A stretch of DNA of 64,000 nt from Bacillus spongiae. GTDB lineage: Bacteria; Bacillota; Bacilli; Bacillales; Bacillaceae_K. This document shows, piece after piece, positions 11,709 through 20,615 of the stretch. The notes under the pieces were generated by a model. That model saw nothing but the letters and a program-made list of their open reading frames with translations. It was not told the origin of the DNA and searched no databases. Numbering within the stretch: position 1 is the first letter of the stretch; each line of letters begins with the position of its first letter. The stretch covers positions 310,001 through 374,000 of the forward strand of contig NZ_JBBAXC010000001.1 in assembly GCF_037120725.1 (NCBI RefSeq). Reading direction: 5' to 3'. A program made the translations under genes and the position numbers.

Positions 11709-11999
11709 TTGGAACATGGTGAAAAACATATTACAGTAATTGATGAACAAGGAAATGAACAGCTTTGCGAAGTATTGTTCACATTTGAAAATGATGAGTT
11801 CGGAAAGTCCTATGTTCTATACTATCCAGTTGGAGCGGAAGAAGACGAAAATGAAGAAATCGAAATTCATGCAGCTTCCTTTAACCCGAATGCAGAAGGG
11901 GAAGAAGGCGAATTAAAACCGATTGAGACAGACAAAGAGTGGGATATGATAGAAGAAATGTTGAACACATTCCTTGACGAGGAAGAAGAAGAGCAATAA
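11709..11999 (+). CDS. yrzB: DUF1292 protein (YrzB)
   Basis: 96-residue, very acidic cytoplasmic protein, [20 protein letters not shown] at the start and poly-glutamate at the end. TTG 11709 is chosen as start because GAGGTG lies 6 nt before it and the protein then begins with the family's MEHGEK; the in-frame GTG at 11700 overlaps the ribosome-binding site. It is the last gene of yrzL-ruvX-yrzB and is closed by a terminator. Its function is unknown. Confidence 0.88.
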   Translation: MEHGEKHITVIDEQGNEQLCEVLFTFENDEFGKSYVLYYPVGAEEDENEEIEIHAASFNPNAEGEEGELKPIETDKEWDMIEEMLNTFLDEEEEEQ

Positions 12000-12004
12000 A
12001 CTGG

Positions 12005-12033
12005 AAAAGAGGCGATATTATCGCCTCTTTTTT
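12005..12033 (+). terminator. Intrinsic terminator after yrzB
   Basis: AGAGGCGAT, short loop, ATCGCCTCT, then TTTTT. The stem is perfect. Confidence 0.9.
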
Positions 12034-12116
12034 ATTTACTGAATGTAGTAATGTTCATCAGCCAAAAATGGTACAAGAAAACGAAATAGATAAAAGGAAA
12101 GCGGGAGGGGTTTTCA

Positions 12117-12644
12117 GTGTTTTTTCTTCAAATGTCAGGCTTTCCGGGAGCAGGAAAATCAACTCTTGCTAGAAAAATAGCGGCATCTACAGGATCAATC
12201 GTATTAGACCATGATATTGTTAAAACGGCTATGATAGAAGCGTTAAATGAAAAAGGAATGGACTCAAAGGAAATGGGGCAAGTATCCTATTCAATTGAAT
12301 GGGCACTGGTGGATTTCCATTTATCTCAAGGTCATAGTGTTATTTTAGATAGTCCTTGCTTTTATGTGGAAGGGGTAGAAAAGGGGTTATCGCTTTCTAA
12401 AAAGCATAATGTTAAGTATAAATATGTTGAATGTTATCTTAACGATGTGAACGAAATTGATAGAAGACTACACCAACGTAAAAGAATGATTAGCCAGATT
12501 GAAAAGGTTGTTTCAAAGGACGCATTTCACCATTGGGTAAATAACAGCAAAAAACCATCCGATGTAAAGTGTCTTGTTGTTGATACAAAAAAACCGTTAG
12601 AAAGCTATATACATAAGGTAGTCGATTATTTAAATGAGCCATAG
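12117..12644 (+). CDS. P-loop kinase-like ATP-binding protein (AAA_33/zeta-like)
   Basis: 175 residues. Walker A is GFPGAGKSTLARKI at about residues 8-21, followed by VLDHDIVKTAM (possible substrate or catalytic aspartates) and a Walker-B-like HSVILDSPCF. An arginine-rich lid-like segment (DRRLHQRKRM) comes next. This is the general pattern of small AAA_33/zeta-type nucleoside or sugar kinases; the substrate is unknown. GTG 12117 follows GGGAGGGG. The gene stands alone between yrzB and mltG, where I do not recall a counterpart in B. subtilis. No antitoxin-like ORF is adjacent, so a zeta-toxin role is not supported. Confidence 0.65.
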   Translation: MFFLQMSGFPGAGKSTLARKIAASTGSIVLDHDIVKTAMIEALNEKGMDSKEMGQVSYSIEWALVDFHLSQGHSVILDSPCFYVEGVEKGLSLSKKHNVKYKYVECYLNDVNEIDRRLHQRKRMISQIEKVVSKDAFHHWVNNSKKPSDVKCLVVDTKKPLESYIHKVVDYLNEP

Positions 12645-12754
12645 GAAATGAAGAGGACAAACTAATATGCCAAAAATGAGTCCAAATTAAAGCTGATGGA
12701 TAAATTGGTGATTCTTTCAAAGGGGTAATTTTTGCTAAACACATTACAATAGTA

Positions 12755-12795
12755 ATTTTATTTACTCAATTGTTCGAAGTATAAGTAAATAAAAT
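12755..12795. repeat. 12-bp perfect inverted repeat in the kinase-mltG gap
   Basis: ATTTTATTTACT (12755-12766) and AGTAAATAAAAT (12784-12795) are separated by 17 nt. A small GTGA/TCAC hairpin follows at about 12796-12808. The roughly 320-nt gap between the kinase gene and mltG otherwise holds only the mltG promoter candidate. The repeat could be a weak terminator or an operator; there is no long U-run. Confidence 0.4.
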
Positions 12796-12897
12796 GTGAG
12801 GAAATCACTTCTTTTATTACCAACTTTAAAAGGGGAACTGTCTTTACATACTATCCTAATAAAAGGAACACTCTATTCTTAATGAGTAAAAATATAG

Positions 12898-12903
12898 TAT
12901 AAT
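12898..12903 (+). promoter_or_regulatory. -10 element for mltG
   Basis: TATAAT at 12898-12903, about 60 nt ahead of the mltG start. The -35 region (around 12875-12880) is weak. Confidence 0.4.
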
Positions 12904-12965
12904 GGTATGGGCATAAGAAATTTTGGAGATTGTCCCGCTTTAGCTTAAAAAGGGGGAGTATGATA

Positions 12966-14105
12966 ATGGCTAAAAATAGATCAAGAAAAGAGCAATGGTG
13001 GGCAAAAATGAAAGAGAGACAAAATGACGCGAAACTTATCCGTAAGATTGTCTTGATTTCGCTTGCAATCATCTTTTTAGTTGGTGGAGTCACGATAGCT
13101 GGGGGATATTATTATATTAAAGGAGCTCTTGAACCAGTTGAAGCAAAAAGTGAAAAAGAAGTAACAGTCGATATACCAATTGGTTCAGGTGTAACAGCAA
13201 TCGGGAATATACTTGAGAAAAGTGGAATTATACATAATGCGACTATATTTAAATATTATGTAAAATTCAATAACGAATCTAACTTTCAAGCAGGTACATA
13301 TGACCTGAAGCCATCAATGACATTAGATGAAATTATAACGAGTTTAAAAACAGGCAAGGTGTTTAATGAAGCCGTATTTAAACTGACCATTCGCGAAGGA
13401 ATTACACTTGAAGAAATTGCAGAGACGTTTGAAAAGAAAACACCTTATTCTGCAGATGAATTTCTTGCGAAAGTGAACGATGAAGAATTTATTAAGCAGT
13501 TAATGGGCACTTATCCAAATATATTAACAGACGAAATATTTGCAGAAAATATTCGTTATCCGTTAGAAGGTTATTTATATCCTGCTACCTATCCTTTTTA
13601 TGAGGAAGAGCCACCTCTTGAAGAAATGATTAAGACGATGCTTGATAAAACAGAAGAGGTTGTCACTGAGTTTGAAGGCTTAATGACGGAGAAAAAAATG
13701 ACGGTGCATTACTTATTAACGATGTCCTCTCTAATTGAGGAAGAAGCAACGGAAAGCACAAGTCGAAAAAAGGTTTCAAGTGTGTTCTATAACCGGTTAG
13801 CTAAAGGTATGCGTCTTCAAACTGACCCAACTGTTTTGTATGGAATGGGGAAACATAAGGATCGGCTGTTCGAGAAAGATTATATGTTTGATTCTCCGTA
13901 CAATACATATCAAATTGATGGACTCCCACCAGGACCTATTGCTAATCCGAGCAAAACGTCCATTGAAGCTTCATTAAAACCTTATGATACTAATTATGAA
14001 TATTTCCTTGCAGCAGAAAATGATGAGGGTGTAACGGAAATCCATTTTAGTGAGACATTAGATCAACATGAAGAATTACGATCTGAATTAATCTTAAACA
14101 ATTAG
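12966..14105 (+). CDS. mltG: Endolytic murein transglycosylase MltG
   Basis: 379 residues: a basic cytoplasmic N-terminus, one TM segment at about 25-50 (IVLISLAIIFLVGGVTIAGG), then an extracellular YceG domain. Diagnostic pieces are SSLIEEEAT (the catalytic glutamate region), SSVFYNRLAKGMRLQTDPTV and DGLPPGPIANPS. The enzyme cleaves nascent glycan strands at the membrane and is thought to set glycan chain length. ATG 12966 follows GGGGGAG at 7 nt; in-frame upstream starts lack a site. It lies ahead of the trmR-trhP group and is separated from it by two hairpins. Confidence 0.93.
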   Translation: MAKNRSRKEQWWAKMKERQNDAKLIRKIVLISLAIIFLVGGVTIAGGYYYIKGALEPVEAKSEKEVTVDIPIGSGVTAIGNILEKSGIIHNATIFKYYVKFNNESNFQAGTYDLKPSMTLDEIITSLKTGKVFNEAVFKLTIREGITLEEIAETFEKKTPYSADEFLAKVNDEEFIKQLMGTYPNILTDEIFAENIRYPLEGYLYPATYPFYEEEPPLEEMIKTMLDKTEEVVTEFEGLMTEKKMTVHYLLTMSSLIEEEATESTSRKKVSSVFYNRLAKGMRLQTDPTVLYGMGKHKDRLFEKDYMFDSPYNTYQIDGLPPGPIANPSKTSIEASLKPYDTNYEYFLAAENDEGVTEIHFSETLDQHEELRSELILNN

Positions 14106-14113
14106 AAACGGAC

Positions 14114-14150
14114 GGAGGAAAGAGAAAGATTCGCTTTCCTCTTCTTTTTA
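14114..14150 (+). terminator. Terminator after mltG
   Basis: GAGGAAAG (14115-14122) pairs with CTTTCCTC (14134-14141), followed by TTCTTTTTA. Confidence 0.65.
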
Positions 14151-14213
14151 TGCTAAAATAGTAAAAGTATTTTTTATGGGTAGCGTTTTTTTCAGGGGAA
14201 TTTAAGACAGAAG

Positions 14214-14243
14214 AGAAAGCTAATAGGAGCTTTCTACTTTTTT
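14214..14243 (+). terminator. Second hairpin/terminator before trmR
   Basis: AGAAAGC (from 14214) and GCTTTCT flank a short loop and are followed by ACTTTTTTATT. With the preceding hairpin it separates mltG from the tRNA-modification operon. Confidence 0.65.
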
Positions 14244-14313
14244 ATTAAATAACTCTGTAGACGCTATTTTTTCATGAATTAACAATCGTGACGAAAGTGA
14301 GGGAGGAGTCAAC

Positions 14314-14973
14314 GTGAACGATTCCGTCCATCCATATATAGAAAGCCTTGTAAACAAACGAACAGATTTATTGTTAGAAATGGAAGAATACGCCTCTGAA
14401 CATCTTGTGCCTATAATGGAACTTGTTGGAATAGAGAATTTTTTACAGTTACTTCGAATTCAACAACCTTTATCCATTTTAGAAATCGGTACAGCCATTG
14501 GTTATTCTGCCTTAAGAATGGCCGAGACTTTGCCAAACTGTCGTATTGTTTCCATTGAACGTGATTCAGTGAGGTATGAAGAAGCGAAGGCATTTGTTAA
14601 TCGATCCCCTTATAAAGATCGTATTACACTTATTTATGGAGACGCTCTTGAGGTGAAAGAACAGGTATACAAATTCAAACAGTTTGATGCAGTGTTTATA
14701 GATGCTGCAAAAGCTCAGTACCAAAAGTTTTTTGATTTATATAGCCCTTTGCTTTCTGAAGAAGGGATCATTTATACAGATAACGTACTCTTTAAAGGAT
14801 TCGTAGCAAATATCGATCAAGTGCGTAGTCGTAATATAAGAATGTTAGTAAAAAAAATACAACGATATAATGAATGGTTAATGAAGCATCCTGACTATGA
14901 TACAAGTATTGTACCGGTTGGAGATGGGATGGCCATTAGTATAAAAAGAGGTGGAAAAAATGAAGAAACCTGA
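14314..14973 (+). CDS. trmR: tRNA 5-hydroxyuridine methyltransferase TrmR (YrrM)
   Basis: 219-residue class I SAM-dependent O-methyltransferase (methyltransf_3 / caffeoyl-CoA-like). The SAM motif is ILEIGTAIGYSALRMA (about 50-65); VSIERDS and DAVFIDAAKAQYQKFFD supply the acidic loop, and YTDNVLFKG follows. In B. subtilis YrrM/TrmR makes 5-methoxyuridine at tRNA position 34 from 5-hydroxyuridine. The immediate downstream pair encodes the hydroxylation proteins, and the stop of this gene overlaps the trhP1 start by 14 nt. That supports the pathway assignment. GTG 14314 has a GGAGG site. Confidence 0.88.
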   Translation: MNDSVHPYIESLVNKRTDLLLEMEEYASEHLVPIMELVGIENFLQLLRIQQPLSILEIGTAIGYSALRMAETLPNCRIVSIERDSVRYEEAKAFVNRSPYKDRITLIYGDALEVKEQVYKFKQFDAVFIDAAKAQYQKFFDLYSPLLSEEGIIYTDNVLFKGFVANIDQVRSRNIRMLVKKIQRYNEWLMKHPDYDTSIVPVGDGMAISIKRGGKNEET

Positions 14974-15889
14974 ACTGTTAGTCACACCGACAAAGGTTGA
15001 AGATATAAAACTACTTACTGAGGCTGGAGCTGACGCATTCGTCATTGGTGAACAAAGGTTTGGTTTACGACTTGCAGGTGAATTTGATCAAGATCAGGTA
15101 AAGGAAGCCATTGAGATTGCTCACTCGTTAGGAAAAAAAGTGTATGTTGCAATGAATGCGATTTTTCATAACGATAAAGTAGAGGCCTTGACAAAGTATG
15201 TTGCATTCCTGAAGGAAGTAAAGGCAGATGCCATTATTTTTGGTGATCCAGCTGTTTTAATGGCTGTACGAGAGGTTGCTCCAAATATGACCCTTCATTG
15301 GAATACTGAAACAACTGCTACAAATTGGTATACTTGCAATTATTGGGGACGGCGAGGAGCAAAACGAGCTGTTCTTGCTCGTGAAATTAATATGGACACT
15401 ATCGTGGAAATGAAAGAAAATGCTGATGTTGCACTTGAAGTTCAAGTTCATGGCATGACTTGTATGTTCCAATCAAAGCGCTCTCTGCTTGGGAATTATT
15501 TTGAGTACCAAGGAAAAGCGATGGAAATTGAAAATCGCAAAGAGAATAAAAATATGTTTTTACATGATAAAGAAAGAGAAAATAAATACCCAATCTATGA
15601 AGATGAGAATGGTACCCATATTATGAGTCCAAATGATATTTGTATTATTGACGAACTACAAGAGATGATTGAAGCTGGTATCGATTCATTTAAAATCGAC
15701 GGTGTTTTAAAGTCCTCTAACTATATAATTGAAGTAACAAGATTATATCGTGAAGCGATTGACCTTTGTGTAGAAGATGAAGAGCTATACGAAGAAAAGA
15801 AAGAAGAGTTATTAGCAAAAATAGAAGAAATTCAACCAGAAAATCGATTGTTAGATACAGGATTCTTTTTCAAAGAGACGGTTTATTAA
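14960..15889 (+). CDS. trhP1: U32 family protein, tRNA U34 hydroxylation subunit 1 (YrrN)
   Basis: 309 residues of the U32 'peptidase' fold: KPELLVTPTKVEDIKLLTEA at the start, EVQVHGMTC in the middle and DSFKIDGVLKS near 240. In B. subtilis YrrN and YrrO act in prephenate-dependent tRNA wobble-U hydroxylation. This copy lacks the multi-cysteine cluster seen in its neighbour: the region after HGMTC has no further cysteines until CIIDEL. It may therefore be the non-catalytic partner (inference). ATG 14960 follows AGAGGTGG; the gene overlaps trmR by 14 nt, implying translational coupling. Confidence 0.85.
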   Translation: MKKPELLVTPTKVEDIKLLTEAGADAFVIGEQRFGLRLAGEFDQDQVKEAIEIAHSLGKKVYVAMNAIFHNDKVEALTKYVAFLKEVKADAIIFGDPAVLMAVREVAPNMTLHWNTETTATNWYTCNYWGRRGAKRAVLAREINMDTIVEMKENADVALEVQVHGMTCMFQSKRSLLGNYFEYQGKAMEIENRKENKNMFLHDKERENKYPIYEDENGTHIMSPNDICIIDELQEMIEAGIDSFKIDGVLKSSNYIIEVTRLYREAIDLCVEDEELYEEKKEELLAKIEEIQPENRLLDTGFFFKETVY

Positions 15890-15937
15890 AGAACAGTCAT
15901 ATCAGACTAAATTAATTATAGAAAGGGAGAGAATTGG

Positions 15938-17209
15938 ATGCCTACGGTCATAAACGATAAGATAGCACAAATCGTCGACGGCAAGCGAACAATTGTTAAA
16001 AAACCTGAACTTCTTGCTCCAGCAGGTAATTTAGAAAAACTAAAAATTGCTGTCCATTACGGTGCAGATGCCGTGTATATCGGTGGTCAAGAATATGGAT
16101 TGCGTTCAAATGCAGGGAATTTTACGTTTGAACAAATGAAGGAAGGCGTCGAGTTTGCTAAAAAATACGGTGCTAAAATATATGTAACAACTAACATTTA
16201 TGCACATAATGAAAACATTGATGGGCTAGAGGAATACCTTCGAGGTCTTCAAGAAGCAGGCGTTACAGGGATTATTGTGGCAGATCCACTTATTATTGAA
16301 ACATGCCGACGTGTTGCACCAAAAGTGGAGGTTCATTTAAGCACGCAACAATCTTTATCCAACTGGAAGGCGATCCAATATTGGAAAGAAGAAGGGTTAG
16401 ACCGAGTTGTACTTGCCCGTGAAGTAAGTGGAGACGAAATCCGTGAAATGAAGGAAAAGGTGGATATTGAAATTGAAACCTTTATTCATGGTGCCATGTG
16501 TATCGCCTACTCTGGACGTTGTACTTTAAGTAATCACATGACTGCTCGTGATTCAAACCGTGGTGGTTGTTGCCAGTCTTGTCGCTGGGACTATGATTTA
16601 AACGAGTTGAATAACGAGGAAGAAAAGTCACTATTTAATTCAAACGATGCTCCATTTGCAATGAGTCCTAAGGATTTAAAGTTAGTAGAATCTATTCCTA
16701 CAATGATTGAGCTAGGTATAGACTCGTTAAAAATCGAGGGTCGTATGAAATCGATTCATTATGTTGCAACAGTGGTAAGTGTTTACCGTAAAATCATTGA
16801 TGCGTACTGTGCTGATCCAGATAATTTTAAAATTAAGAAAGAATGGTTGGTAGAACTTGAGAAATGTGCAAATCGAGATGCGGCACCTGCATTTTTTGAA
16901 GGTGTTCCGGGCTTCCAGGAGCAGATGTTTGGTGTACATGGTCGTAAAACATCTACAGAGTTTATCGGACTTGTTCTCGACTATGATCCTGAAACGAGCA
17001 TTGTGACACTTCAGCAGCGTAATCATTTCAAACCAGGACAAGAAGTTGAGTTTTTTGGACCTGAAATAGAAAATTTCACCCAAATTATTGAAACTATTTG
17101 GGATGAAGATGGACAAGAAATTGATGCAGCACGCCATCCTTTGCAAATTGTCCAATTTAAAGTAAGTCAACCTGTCTATGCAAACAACATGATGCGAAAG
17201 GAGAACTAA
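15938..17209 (+). CDS. trhP2: U32 family protein, tRNA U34 hydroxylation subunit 2 (YrrO)
   Basis: 423 residues. The N-terminal U32 domain contains [20 protein letters not shown] and [20 protein letters not shown]; the signature [18 protein letters not shown] is followed by [10 protein letters not shown]. These clustered cysteines match the family's iron-sulfur site. A C-terminal U32 extension (about residues 330-420) holds a beta-barrel-like segment. It forms a pathway with TrhP1 and TrmR (U34 to ho5U to mo5U) and lies 48 nt after trhP1 and 8 nt before udk, so these genes probably share a transcript. Confidence 0.9.
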   Translation: MPTVINDKIAQIVDGKRTIVKKPELLAPAGNLEKLKIAVHYGADAVYIGGQEYGLRSNAGNFTFEQMKEGVEFAKKYGAKIYVTTNIYAHNENIDGLEEYLRGLQEAGVTGIIVADPLIIETCRRVAPKVEVHLSTQQSLSNWKAIQYWKEEGLDRVVLAREVSGDEIREMKEKVDIEIETFIHGAMCIAYSGRCTLSNHMTARDSNRGGCCQSCRWDYDLNELNNEEEKSLFNSNDAPFAMSPKDLKLVESIPTMIELGIDSLKIEGRMKSIHYVATVVSVYRKIIDAYCADPDNFKIKKEWLVELEKCANRDAAPAFFEGVPGFQEQMFGVHGRKTSTEFIGLVLDYDPETSIVTLQQRNHFKPGQEVEFFGPEIENFTQIIETIWDEDGQEIDAARHPLQIVQFKVSQPVYANNMMRKEN

Positions 17210-17217
17210 TACGAATT

Positions 17218-17853
17218 ATGGAACGTAAACCGATAGTAATTGGAGTAGCTGGAGGTTCTGGATCCGGTAAAACAAGTGTAACAAAAGCGATTTATGAATC
17301 CTTTCAAGAGCACTCTATATTAATGATGCAACAAGATTTTTACTATAAAGATCAAAGTCACCTTCCGTTTGAAGAGAGATTAAAGACTAATTATGATCAT
17401 CCTTTAGCGTTTGATAATGACCTATTAATTGAGCATATACAGAAGCTATTAAATTTTGAACCGATAGAAAAGCCGGTGTATGATTACAAAGTGCACACTC
17501 GTTCAGATGAAACGATTCATGTAGAACCTAAAGATGTCATCATTCTAGAAGGAATTCTTGTATTAGAAGATGAAAGATTACGTAACTTAATGGATATAAA
17601 GCTTTATGTGGACACGGATGCTGATTTACGAATAATCCGTCGTATGCTTCGAGATATTAAAGAGCGAGGCCGTTCAATTGATTCAGTCATTGACCAATAT
17701 GTAAATGTCGTTCGTCCAATGCACAATCAATTTATTGAACCGACGAAACGATATGCAGATGTAATTATTCCTGAGGGTGGACATAATCGTGTGGCAATCG
17801 ATTTAATGGTCACAAAAATTCAAACAATTCTTGAACAAAAGTCTTTTTTATAA
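17218..17853 (+). CDS. udk: Uridine/cytidine kinase
   Basis: 211 residues with Walker [13 protein letters not shown] at about 9-20, then [16 protein letters not shown] and [25 protein letters not shown], and the lid [17 protein letters not shown]. It phosphorylates uridine and cytidine in pyrimidine salvage. The ribosome-binding site (AAGGAG) is rather far, about 14 nt, from ATG 17218. It follows trhP2 by 8 nt. Confidence 0.96.
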   Translation: MERKPIVIGVAGGSGSGKTSVTKAIYESFQEHSILMMQQDFYYKDQSHLPFEERLKTNYDHPLAFDNDLLIEHIQKLLNFEPIEKPVYDYKVHTRSDETIHVEPKDVIILEGILVLEDERLRNLMDIKLYVDTDADLRIIRRMLRDIKERGRSIDSVIDQYVNVVRPMHNQFIEPTKRYADVIIPEGGHNRVAIDLMVTKIQTILEQKSFL

Positions 17854-17910
17854 TACGATAGCATAGACATCAAAAATGAATAATGAGTTTTTATGTAGAG
17901 CACATATTTT

Positions 17911-17952
17911 TTTAGCGCGACCATTATGGTGGCGCTAAATCCGTATTTTTCT
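17911..17952 (+). terminator. Hairpin/terminator after udk
   Basis: TTTAGCGC (17911-17918) pairs with GCGCTAAA (17932-17939), and inner ACCAT/ATGGT extends the stem. It is followed by a T-rich stretch (GTATTTTTCTTC). Confidence 0.7.
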
Positions 17953-18018
17953 TCACGTACCTACATAATATGAACAACAAGCTACGTGAAGGTTAAATTT
18001 TAGAAGGAGTGAAGGGAT

Positions 18019-18495
18019 TTGGCTACAGAGAAAGTTTATCCTATGACACAAGCTGGTAAAGAGAAGCTTGAACAAGAATTAGAACAATTAAAATCAGTAA
18101 AACGAAAAGAAGTAGTAGAGAGAATAAAAATAGCAAGAAGTTTCGGTGATCTTTCCGAAAATTCAGAATACGATTCTGCGAAAGAAGAGCAAGCATTTGT
18201 AGAAGGGCGTATCTCCACATTGGAGGCAATGATTCGAAATGCTAAAATTATTGAAGAGGATGAGCAATCATCTGATACTGTTACGCTTGGAAAATCAGTT
18301 ACATTTGTTGAACTACCAGAAGGAGATGAAGAAACTTATACGATCGTAGGTAGTGCAGAGGCTGATCCGTTTGAAGGGAAAATTTCAAACGATTCGCCAA
18401 TCGCTAAAAGTCTACTAGGTAATAAAGTAGGAGATCAAGTTTCTGTCCAAACACCTGGTGGAGAAATGAAAGTGAAAATCACAAAAATTAACTAA
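18019..18495 (+). CDS. greA: Transcription elongation factor GreA
   Basis: 158 residues. The N-terminal coiled coil (about 10-75: [20 protein letters not shown], then [20 protein letters not shown]) carries the acidic tip that reaches the RNA polymerase active site. The C-terminal FKBP-like domain has [18 protein letters not shown]. It rescues backtracked polymerase by stimulating transcript cleavage. The start is TTG 18019 after AAGGAGTGAAGGG. Flanking hairpins on both sides suggest a monocistronic gene. Confidence 0.97.
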   Translation: MATEKVYPMTQAGKEKLEQELEQLKSVKRKEVVERIKIARSFGDLSENSEYDSAKEEQAFVEGRISTLEAMIRNAKIIEEDEQSSDTVTLGKSVTFVELPEGDEETYTIVGSAEADPFEGKISNDSPIAKSLLGNKVGDQVSVQTPGGEMKVKITKIN

Positions 18496-18597
18496 GTGCA
18501 TCCGTAATACTAGCATATGTAAATATCTTTCGAACGTATTCAAGTACTTTTTAGACGTTGATGAAGTGTATGATGCCCATTCGAAGTGATTAAAAAG

Positions 18598-18637
18598 CGA
18601 TCGCTCGGAGATCTCAATCTCCAAGCGGTCGTTTTTT
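18598..18637 (+). terminator. Terminator after greA
   Basis: CGATCGCT and GGAGAT pair with ATCTCC and AGCGGTCG (one G-U), followed by TTTTTTATTTTT. Confidence 0.88.
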
Positions 18638-18710
18638 ATTTTTATCTACGGAGTAATAAATTAAGTGCTTCTAATAGGGGTTAATTTATTTTTCATACTT
18701 AATCATAAAA

Positions 18711-18745
18711 AATACTTAACAGCTACGTTATTAAGTATTTTTTTT
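18711..18745 (+). terminator. Second terminator-like hairpin before pbpI
   Basis: AATACTTAA (18711-18719) pairs with TTAAGTATT (18731-18739) and is followed by TTTTTT. It lies only about 35 nt before pbpI, so any pbpI promoter must overlap it or transcription must read through. Confidence 0.7.
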
Positions 18746-18779
18746 CTGAAGGAGTGAACAATGAAAATGAGGTGAAGCG

Positions 18780-20534
18780 ATGAAGTCAATGAGGCGGATT
18801 AAACTTTTTGCAGCTTTCATGCTTACTTTGCATGTTTTATTAATGGGAAGACTTCTACAATTGCAGTTAGTTCAAGTTGAATCTTATTCTAAAAAGAAAA
18901 TCAATTTATTAGAAAAAAGTGTAAAGCAGCGAACTCAGCAATTTGTCATTGATTCTGGTCGAGGGCAATTTCTAGATGCGAATAATCAGCCACTTTCTTA
19001 TTCAGAACGATATGTGCTAGTGTTATTTCCCTTTATCCAATTTGACGATCAAGCCTTAGCAAAACTCTCGTCTAATATACCGATGGATTTGACAACTCTT
19101 CAAAAAACGCTCAAAGAAACAAAACAACCAGTCAAGCTTACACAGCTTTCGCTAAATGAACACCAAGTGAAAGAAATTAATAATTTGAGGCTGGATGGGG
19201 TGTTTGTTGTGAAAGAAAAAATAGTAAAAGATACTCCTCTTGCGACACAGTTTATCGGCATTACTGGTGAGAATCAACAGCTGTTTGATCAACGCTACCC
19301 ATCCAAATCACTAAATCCTCTGCAACCAATTGGACAAACTGGATTACAAAAAATGTTTGATGAGCTGTTATTATCTGAAGGTAATGAAAAACTAATGTAT
19401 CATGTAGATGCATTTGGAAGACCATTATTCGGTCTAGATGTCAAATACAGTTCACCAAATAATTCGTTTTTTCCATTAAATATTAAAACGACAATAGATG
19501 GAGATCTCCAACAGGAGTTAGAGAACTATATTGATACAACTTCACTAATTTCTGGAGGTATTCTCTTGTTAGATATTGAAAATAGCGAATTAAAAGCTGT
19601 TGTATCAAGACCTAAAATAACGAATAATGACCCATTTAGCAATCCAGGTATAGAGAACCTGATGTTTACTCAGTTAACACCTGGGTCTGTATTTAAAACG
19701 GTAATTGCTGCTGCAGCTATTGAAAATCTATTAGTAAATGATCAGGAAACATTTGATTGTGACAAAAATATATATGGGGAAATTGAAGTAGAAAAAATGC
19801 AATTTGGTCAGTTGAATTTTAAGGAAAGCTTCACCAAAAGTTGTAATGCAGCTTTTGGGGAATTAGCTGTTCGACTAACGAGACAAAATCCAAAGCTAAT
19901 AGCACGATATGCAGAGAAGCTTGGAGTAGTTGGAGGAGTAGGGTGGAAGGGTGACTTTTTCCATAATCATAATTATTCCCAATTAGAAGAAGATATCGGT
20001 CAAATATATACGACTACAGGAACGGACAATGAAAGTGTACATAAACAAACAGGAATAGGACAATTGGACGTTCAAGTAACACCTTTAGCAATAGCTAATA
20101 TGATGGCTACTATTGCTAGAGGCGGGGAGAGATTCATGGTAAATGGGGTTTCAGAAGTTCAATATCAAAATGGATCACAGTTTTATTCTTTTGATACGAA
20201 GCACTTGGAAGGTGAAACAATCTCTCCATATACAGCAATGAAGTTGCAAGAACTTCTTCGTTCGGTTGTAAAAAGTAAGCAGGGGACTGCACATGCTCTA
20301 TCTGAACTACCTTATGAAGTAGCGGGAAAAACAGGCACTGCCGAAGTTGAAATAAGAAATGGAACTCCATATTATCATAAATGGTTTGCTGGATATTTTC
20401 CTTTTGACAAGCCGAAATATGCCCTTGTAGTGGTTAATACTAACACTACTTATTCAGGGGAAAGTGCTCATCAACTATTTGCAGATACTGTTAATATACT
20501 GAAATCTAGAGAGAATTTACTATATAATCAGTGA
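18780..20534 (+). CDS. pbpI: Class B penicillin-binding protein (PbpI/YrrR type)
   Basis: 584 residues. There is a short cytoplasmic N-terminus, one TM anchor (about 8-28), a dimerisation region with IDSGRGQFLD, then a transpeptidase domain. The active-site SxxK is in TPGSVFKTV (serine near residue 303); SCN is in TKSCNAAF and KTG in GKTGTAEVE. It cross-links peptidoglycan outside the membrane. B. subtilis PbpI (YrrR) sits in the same position and is sporulation-associated; that role here is inferred. ATG 18780 follows GAGGTG. Confidence 0.92.
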   Translation: MKSMRRIKLFAAFMLTLHVLLMGRLLQLQLVQVESYSKKKINLLEKSVKQRTQQFVIDSGRGQFLDANNQPLSYSERYVLVLFPFIQFDDQALAKLSSNIPMDLTTLQKTLKETKQPVKLTQLSLNEHQVKEINNLRLDGVFVVKEKIVKDTPLATQFIGITGENQQLFDQRYPSKSLNPLQPIGQTGLQKMFDELLLSEGNEKLMYHVDAFGRPLFGLDVKYSSPNNSFFPLNIKTTIDGDLQQELENYIDTTSLISGGILLLDIENSELKAVVSRPKITNNDPFSNPGIENLMFTQLTPGSVFKTVIAAAAIENLLVNDQETFDCDKNIYGEIEVEKMQFGQLNFKESFTKSCNAAFGELAVRLTRQNPKLIARYAEKLGVVGGVGWKGDFFHNHNYSQLEEDIGQIYTTTGTDNESVHKQTGIGQLDVQVTPLAIANMMATIARGGERFMVNGVSEVQYQNGSQFYSFDTKHLEGETISPYTAMKLQELLRSVVKSKQGTAHALSELPYEVAGKTGTAEVEIRNGTPYYHKWFAGYFPFDKPKYALVVVNTNTTYSGESAHQLFADTVNILKSRENLLYNQ

Positions 20535-20615
20535 GATAGGCCCTTTAAACAAATGATAAGATATGATAATCTCAATAGATAGTATATTTTTCTTGTATTA
20601 AAGGAGAGGAAACTT

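Noticed and set aside
12117-12644. Zeta-toxin of a toxin-antitoxin pair
   Set aside because: No small antitoxin-like ORF lies next to it and the upstream region is a terminator of an unrelated operon; a generic kinase-like call is safer.
16727-17170. 147-codon open frame antisense to trhP2
   Set aside because: Entirely covered by conserved TrhP2 coding sequence on the other strand; no ribosome-binding site.
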